Assembly (NCBI GenBank): GCA_003427395.1
Contig: BFEA01000204.1
Coordinates: forward strand, 2,202,925 to 2,224,600
DNA length: 21,676 nt
From: Chara braunii
Lineage: Eukaryota > Streptophyta > Charophyceae > Charales > Characeae
Direction: 5' to 3'
Position numbers and translations under genes: made by a program. How positions within the stretch are numbered: position 1 is the stretch's first letter; every line of letters begins with the position of its first letter. The notes under the pieces are model-generated. The model saw only the letters and a list, made by a program, of their open reading frames with translations. It made no database searches and was not told the origin of the DNA. This document shows, in pieces, positions 18,471 through 21,676 of the stretch.

Positions 18471-19110
18471 AAGAAACAACAAGCCGTCTACCATCGTAAA
18501 TTCATCCAAAGTCTTTTTGTCCTTTGCTTGGAATCTACGGATGATCTCAGACATGACTGGATCTTGCTCATAGGCTTCCACCAATGATCGAGTCAAGTCG
18601 TTGGATATACCAAATTCACTCACTAGTGCGCCCAGATAATCTGCCCGACGAGATAGTGCGTCTGCTACTTTGTTGTACTCACCCTTGATTGGATCAAGTT
18701 GATAGTCGTACATGTCTATCACTTGTATCCATCGCTTGAGTGCGTTGGAGAGTACCGGCTCTGTCTTAATCCAGCGGAAGGTCTCATGGTCAGATCTAAC
18801 ATAGCAGAATTTGCCAAGGAGATAGTGTCTCCAATGTACCAGCGCTCTACACAGGGCATATAACTCACGCTCATAAGTGGACTTGGCTAGTTTCTGAGAT
18901 GGCATCTTCTTACTCATGTACTCGATAGGTCTCAACTTGGGCCCCTCCTTTTGCGCAAGGACCACGCCTATGCCATATTGGTTGGTGTCTGTGGTCACGA
19001 CAAATGGCTTATCAAGATCCGAAAGTTTAAGAACCTCATAGTGTGTCAGGGCATACTTCAGTTTCCTGAAGGCCGCCTCACACTCTTCAGTCCACTCCCA
19101 AGGGGTGTCA
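18471..19110 (-). pseudogene. Element B RNase H domain (open in one frame)
   Basis: Part of the 421-codon open stretch 19439-18174, the longest in the window. Numbering from its first codon, the RNase H acids are Asp151 (VTTDTNQYGIG), Glu192 (TYERELYAL), Asp217 (VRSDHETF) and Asp260 (KVADALSRRAD). Other family blocks are TPWEWTEECEAAF, IEYMSKKMPS and VHWRHYLLGKF. It would degrade RNA in the RNA-DNA hybrid and continues directly from RT, as in all gypsy Pols. This domain itself carries no stop or frameshift, so it is the best preserved enzyme here. Confidence 0.95.
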
Positions 19111-19990
19111 AGTCGAGTTAGATCTGTTAATGGGGAACCTGTAGTACTATAGTTCTTCACAAACGGACGATAGTTGCCCGTCATCCCCAGAAACGATCTG
19201 ACCTCAGTAACAGTCTGAGGTCTGGGCCAGTCACGTATGCTGGCCACCTTAGCATCATCCGGCCTCAATCCTTCTGCTGAGATTTCATGACCCAAGTACA
19301 AAATCTTGGTGCGACCGAACTCGCATTTTTCCAAGTTAACCTTGTACTGGTGCTGTCTAAGGAGATCTAGCACTATTTTCAAGTGCTCAACATGCTCCTC
19401 TACAGTCGTACTAAAGATAAGAATATCGTCGAGGTACACGACGATAAACCGTCTAAGTACTCATGAAACATCTTGTTCATCGCGTGCTGGAAAGTACCAG
19501 GTGCACTGCATAGGCCAAAGGTTATCACCACAAACTCGTACAGACTGTACCTGGTCTGAAAGGCGGTTTTGTGCTGGTCCTCAGGTCTAATGGCAATTCG
19601 ATGGTATCCGAACTTCAGGTCTATCTTGGTGAAGTACCGGCATCCCTGCACTCTATCCAAGAGGTCGTCAATGCGGGGTAGGGGCTCCGCGTTCTTAACG
19701 GTGATGGCATTGAGGCCCCTATAATCAATGCACATCCTCAGGGTACCTCCCTTCTTTGGGACAAATAAGACTGGCGCACCGTAAGAGGAGGTACTAGGCC
19801 GAATTCATCCCTTTTCTGTGAGCTCCTTGAGCTGGCGGCGGGGCTCATCCAACTCCGCAGGAGACATCCTATAGATTTGTCCTCTAGGCACCTCACTACC
19901 TGGGACAACCTCTATTGTATGGACCACCTCCCTTTCTACCACGCCTGTGGGCTCCTCAAAAAGGTCAGAATATTGTGCGACGACTGATTC
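19111..19990 (-). pseudogene. Element B reverse transcriptase (YLDD intact, two or more breaks)
   Basis: From the N-terminal side: YSDLFEEPTGVVEREVVH, the PAELDEPRRQLKELTEKG block, a TGA at 19805-19807 (A has TGG), VLFVPKKGGTLRMCIDYRG, PLPRIDDLLDRVQG, FTKIDLKFGYHRI with the first catalytic Asp, HKTAFQTRY, and FGLCSAPGTFQHAMN. A missing base near 19446 changes frame, after which VYLDDILIFS (19439-19410) carries the two active-site Asp. Thumb motifs ILYLGHEIS and VRSFLGMTGNYRPFV follow in the open stretch shared with RNase H. Copies DNA from the element RNA in a live relative; this copy needs two repairs at minimum and is inactive. Confidence 0.95.
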
Positions 19991-20475
19991 TATCTCTGGG
20001 GTGTTTTAACGACCTCCCCTTTCTCAGAGACAAAGACTAGATACATGCCCTCCTCGCGATTCTGCCTAACGGTCCTACCATTTGGCAACTTGTGTATCAA
20101 CACCTTCCTATCCCAATCAAACTGAGGTTGCGCGACCTCGAGGTAGTACATGCCTAGTAGCATATCGAAGGGCAGTTCGTCGCTGACAAGGAATGAGATT
20201 TTATGTCTCACTTCCCCTCCTCCATAAGAGAAGGAGCAGACTACGTCCTTGACATAGTCTTTAACCATCATTTGGTGCTTGTTGGCTAGCATAGAAGCTA
20301 CAGTTTTGCTAAGCCATTGCACTTGGTCCCCTAAGCGCAGTCTATCCACACAAGCACGGCTGATGAAGTTTCGTGTAGAGCCTATGTCTGCGAAGGCGCC
20401 AACTTTGCGGCCAGCTACATCAACCTCTACCACGAAATGTTCACTCTTTGGACCTCTACTGATCATCGCCTAAGA
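19990..20475 (-). pseudogene. Element B retropepsin-type protease (open frame, D-I-G motif)
   Basis: One open stretch of 158 codons covers the domain: HFVVEVDVAGRKVGAFADIG, STRNFISRACVDRL, VKDVVCSFSYGGGE, FDMLLGMYYLEVAQPQ and GMYLVFVSEKGEVV. The catalytic loop at 20388-20380 reads Asp-Ile-Gly, while retropepsins have Asp-Thr/Ser-Gly. Element A has the same Ile, so this looks inherited, not a recent lesion. The C-terminal ILG-type motif (MLLGMYYLE) is kept. The frame leaves the Pol frame near 20000, next to the linker before RT. Confidence 0.85.
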
Positions 20476-21108
20476 TTTTCTGGGGTCCTTCCCTGACCAC
20501 TCAGTCTCTAACTCTTCTAGGGCCTCAGACATATCTCTCGAACAGAGCGTCAGTGGGTCTGAATGTGTCTGCAGGGCGATACGTGGGTCACTAGCCCTCG
20601 CCAACGCCTGAAGTGGGGAAGGCAACGTTACCACTTCAGCGCGAGTACGAGCGGCTACAACTCCTACTCACCCGAGGTGTTTCCCTGCGAAGTGATCGCA
20701 GAAGCACTGCCAGGGTTCGATGATAGTCCCACCACCGTTAGTGAGGCTACCCTCGTTAGGACTTTCTAGCCCCGGCACGTTCGGGACGTGTGGCCATAGT
20801 TGCCACAGTTCATGCACATTCCCCTAGCAACTCGGTCTCTCCACACCTCATATTCTAAACCAAGTTTCCCCCATGCGCGCGTACCTTGGTCGCCCTGACC
20901 CATAAACCGGCCTACCTTCTTCTTCCCGGTCCCCCTAGCCTTTTCTTTGATGGGTGTCACGACTCCCCCATCCGAAGTCTCACTGGCCCCATTATGCTCT
21001 ATCTCCTCCCCAAGGTCTTAGAAGTCATCAATTTATGTCGCCTGACCATCGTGGTCGATGAACATTAGTTGACCTTTCTTCTTCCAATCCTGGGGTAGTC
21101 TCTTCTTC
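20476..21108 (-). pseudogene. Element B Gag nucleocapsid region with one CCHC knuckle
   Basis: One zinc knuckle CMNCGNYGHTSRTC (CX2CX4HX4C) lies near 20770-20825, preceded by basic sequence (KARGTGKKKVGRFMGQG) in the open stretch 20960-20766. Between the knuckle and protease (20476-20765) there is a linker with several frame changes and no motif. Element A has two knuckles at the same place, and B shows the single-knuckle state. The acidic linker towards the capsid (20961-21108) is recognisable only in pieces. Confidence 0.82.
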
Positions 21109-21510
21109 CTACCATCTCCCTGATTCTGATGCGCAGACCCCAATTTTGTCTGTATATCTAAGGCCTTCTTTGCTGAAAGAGGCGAAGTTGTGCTGCTCGA
21201 CATAGGCCTCATCTACCAGCTTTGTCCTTACTTCTGAAGGTAGACATCTAAGGTAATCCGTGAGTACCTGCTGGTCATAGCGCATACCAGGTACCACGAG
21301 CAGACGTTCTACGGTGTCCGTTAGCTCACGAACATTCTTGTACCTTCTGGCACAAAGACTGTTGATTGCATCTGTGGCCTTTTGAGCCCCTTGAAGGTCA
21401 TGCCACCTGTTATACACGGACTGTACGAACTCTTCCAATGTCTTAGTTTGGGCCCAGGCATCGAAGTTCTGACCGTAGCCCTACTGCTGCACTAGGCCAT
21501 TCAACCAGCG
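21109..21510 (-). pseudogene. Element B Gag capsid domain, C-terminal part
   Basis: Open from 21438 with EEFVQSVYNRWHDLQG, ATDAINSLCARRYKNVREL, TVERLLVVPGMRYDQQVL and LRCLPSEVRTKLVDEA, all aligned with element A's capsid. Upstream, RWLNGLVQ is followed by TAG near 21473 and GYGQNFDAWAQ. Homology to A stops at the RWL motif (about 21510). The rest of the capsid and the Gag N-terminus are therefore displaced or lost. Confidence 0.9.
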
Positions 21511-21676
21511 ATGTCAGGCGGCCACAAGTAGTGCGCCGCCTGAAAACGGCAGTTTAGGGGTTTAGGCTCAGGGTTAAGTTCGCGTTTTGACAGTGCTTTG
21601 GGATGACCGGGCTGCAGGAATTATGAGAACTCAGGGTACCCCTGATTCTGGGCGCACTGGATTTTAAGAGTAACCC
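21511..21676. other. Unrelated sequence interrupting element B gag
   Basis: No similarity to the gag of element A. It opens with a 9 bp inverted repeat (TCAGGCGGC at 21514-21522, GCCGCCTGA at 21535-21543) and contains TTTAGGGGTTTAGG and AGGGTTAAG, which resemble plant telomere units but do not form an array. It runs off the window, so it could be the end of a DNA transposon or a rearrangement point. Confidence 0.55.

Larger units (their letters stand above)
16031..21510 (-). mobile_element. Element B: second, better preserved Ty3/gypsy element (5' part cut off)
   Basis: The minus strand reads gag capsid, one CCHC knuckle, protease, RT, RNase H, integrase with chromo-like tail, polypurine tract and 3' LTR (R4). 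It aligns with element A protein by protein but differs clearly, so the two belong to related subfamilies. The RT box YLDD and all integrase DDE residues are present. Stops and frameshifts still break it in at least eight places. The gag is interrupted at about 21510 by unrelated sequence, and no 5' LTR is in the window. Confidence 0.9.

Noticed and set aside
21505-21543. Helitron 3' end (hairpin followed by CTGG-T on the minus strand)
   Set aside because: The hairpin is only about 5 bases from CTGG, not the usual 10-12. The CTGG is part of the conserved gag Arg-Trp codons, so it is better explained as retained gag.
21553-21576. Telomere repeat
   Set aside because: Only two or three imperfect TTTAGGG-like words occur, with no array.

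Overview
The window looks like repeat-packed nuclear DNA of a green-lineage eukaryote. No host gene, tRNA, rRNA or bacterial-type gene is supported anywhere in it. Almost everything recognisable belongs to Ty3/gypsy-type LTR retrotransposons. Their primer-binding sites match the 3' end of plant-type initiator tRNA-Met (TGGTATCAGAGC and a one-base variant). The Gag and Pol style, very long LTRs and abundant microsatellites would fit a large streptophyte genome. A charophyte such as Chara is my best guess, but it is an inference from general familiarity and was not tested.

Layout. 1-1220: non-coding flank with microsatellites and short tandem repeats. 1221-13994: element A, a decayed gypsy element on the minus strand. 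It has a 3' LTR (copy R1, 1221-3463) carrying a 1.03 kb insertion; a broken pol read right to left as integrase with chromo-like tail, RNase H, reverse transcriptase and protease (3538-6860); a gag region with three recent-looking tandem duplications nearby (6861-9500); a leader interrupted by an orphan LTR of a related subfamily (R2, 9776-11894), which itself carries a 986 bp insertion; the rest of the leader with a 254 bp duplication (11895-13014); a primer-binding site; and a truncated 5' LTR (R3, 13015-13994). 13995-15330: an LTR of a different family on the plus strand with its own primer-binding site. 15331-16030: ATTG microsatellite and an odd AT-rich tract full of GAAATT motifs. 16031-21510: element B, a second minus-strand copy of the same broad family as A, better preserved (YLDD intact, a 421-codon open stretch over RT and RNase H). 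It starts with its 3' LTR (R4) and polypurine tract. 21511-21676: unrelated sequence that interrupts B's gag.

How the parts work together. In a live element the minus-strand transcript would run from the 5' LTR through leader, Gag (capsid plus CCHC nucleocapsid), protease, RT/RNase H and integrase to the 3' LTR, encoding reverse transcription and integration. Neither copy could do this now: both have several in-frame stops and frameshifts. Comparing A with B shows that most of the stops are single C-to-T or G-to-A changes, as expected if methylated silenced copies decayed.

The points most worth a second look are the protease motif D-I-G shared by both elements, where D-T/S-G is expected; a promoter-like module conserved with exact spacing in three LTRs; and the in-frame duplication of the zinc knuckle. 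I see no convincing new defence or host system. Boundaries come from reading by eye and are approximate unless a motif fixes them.
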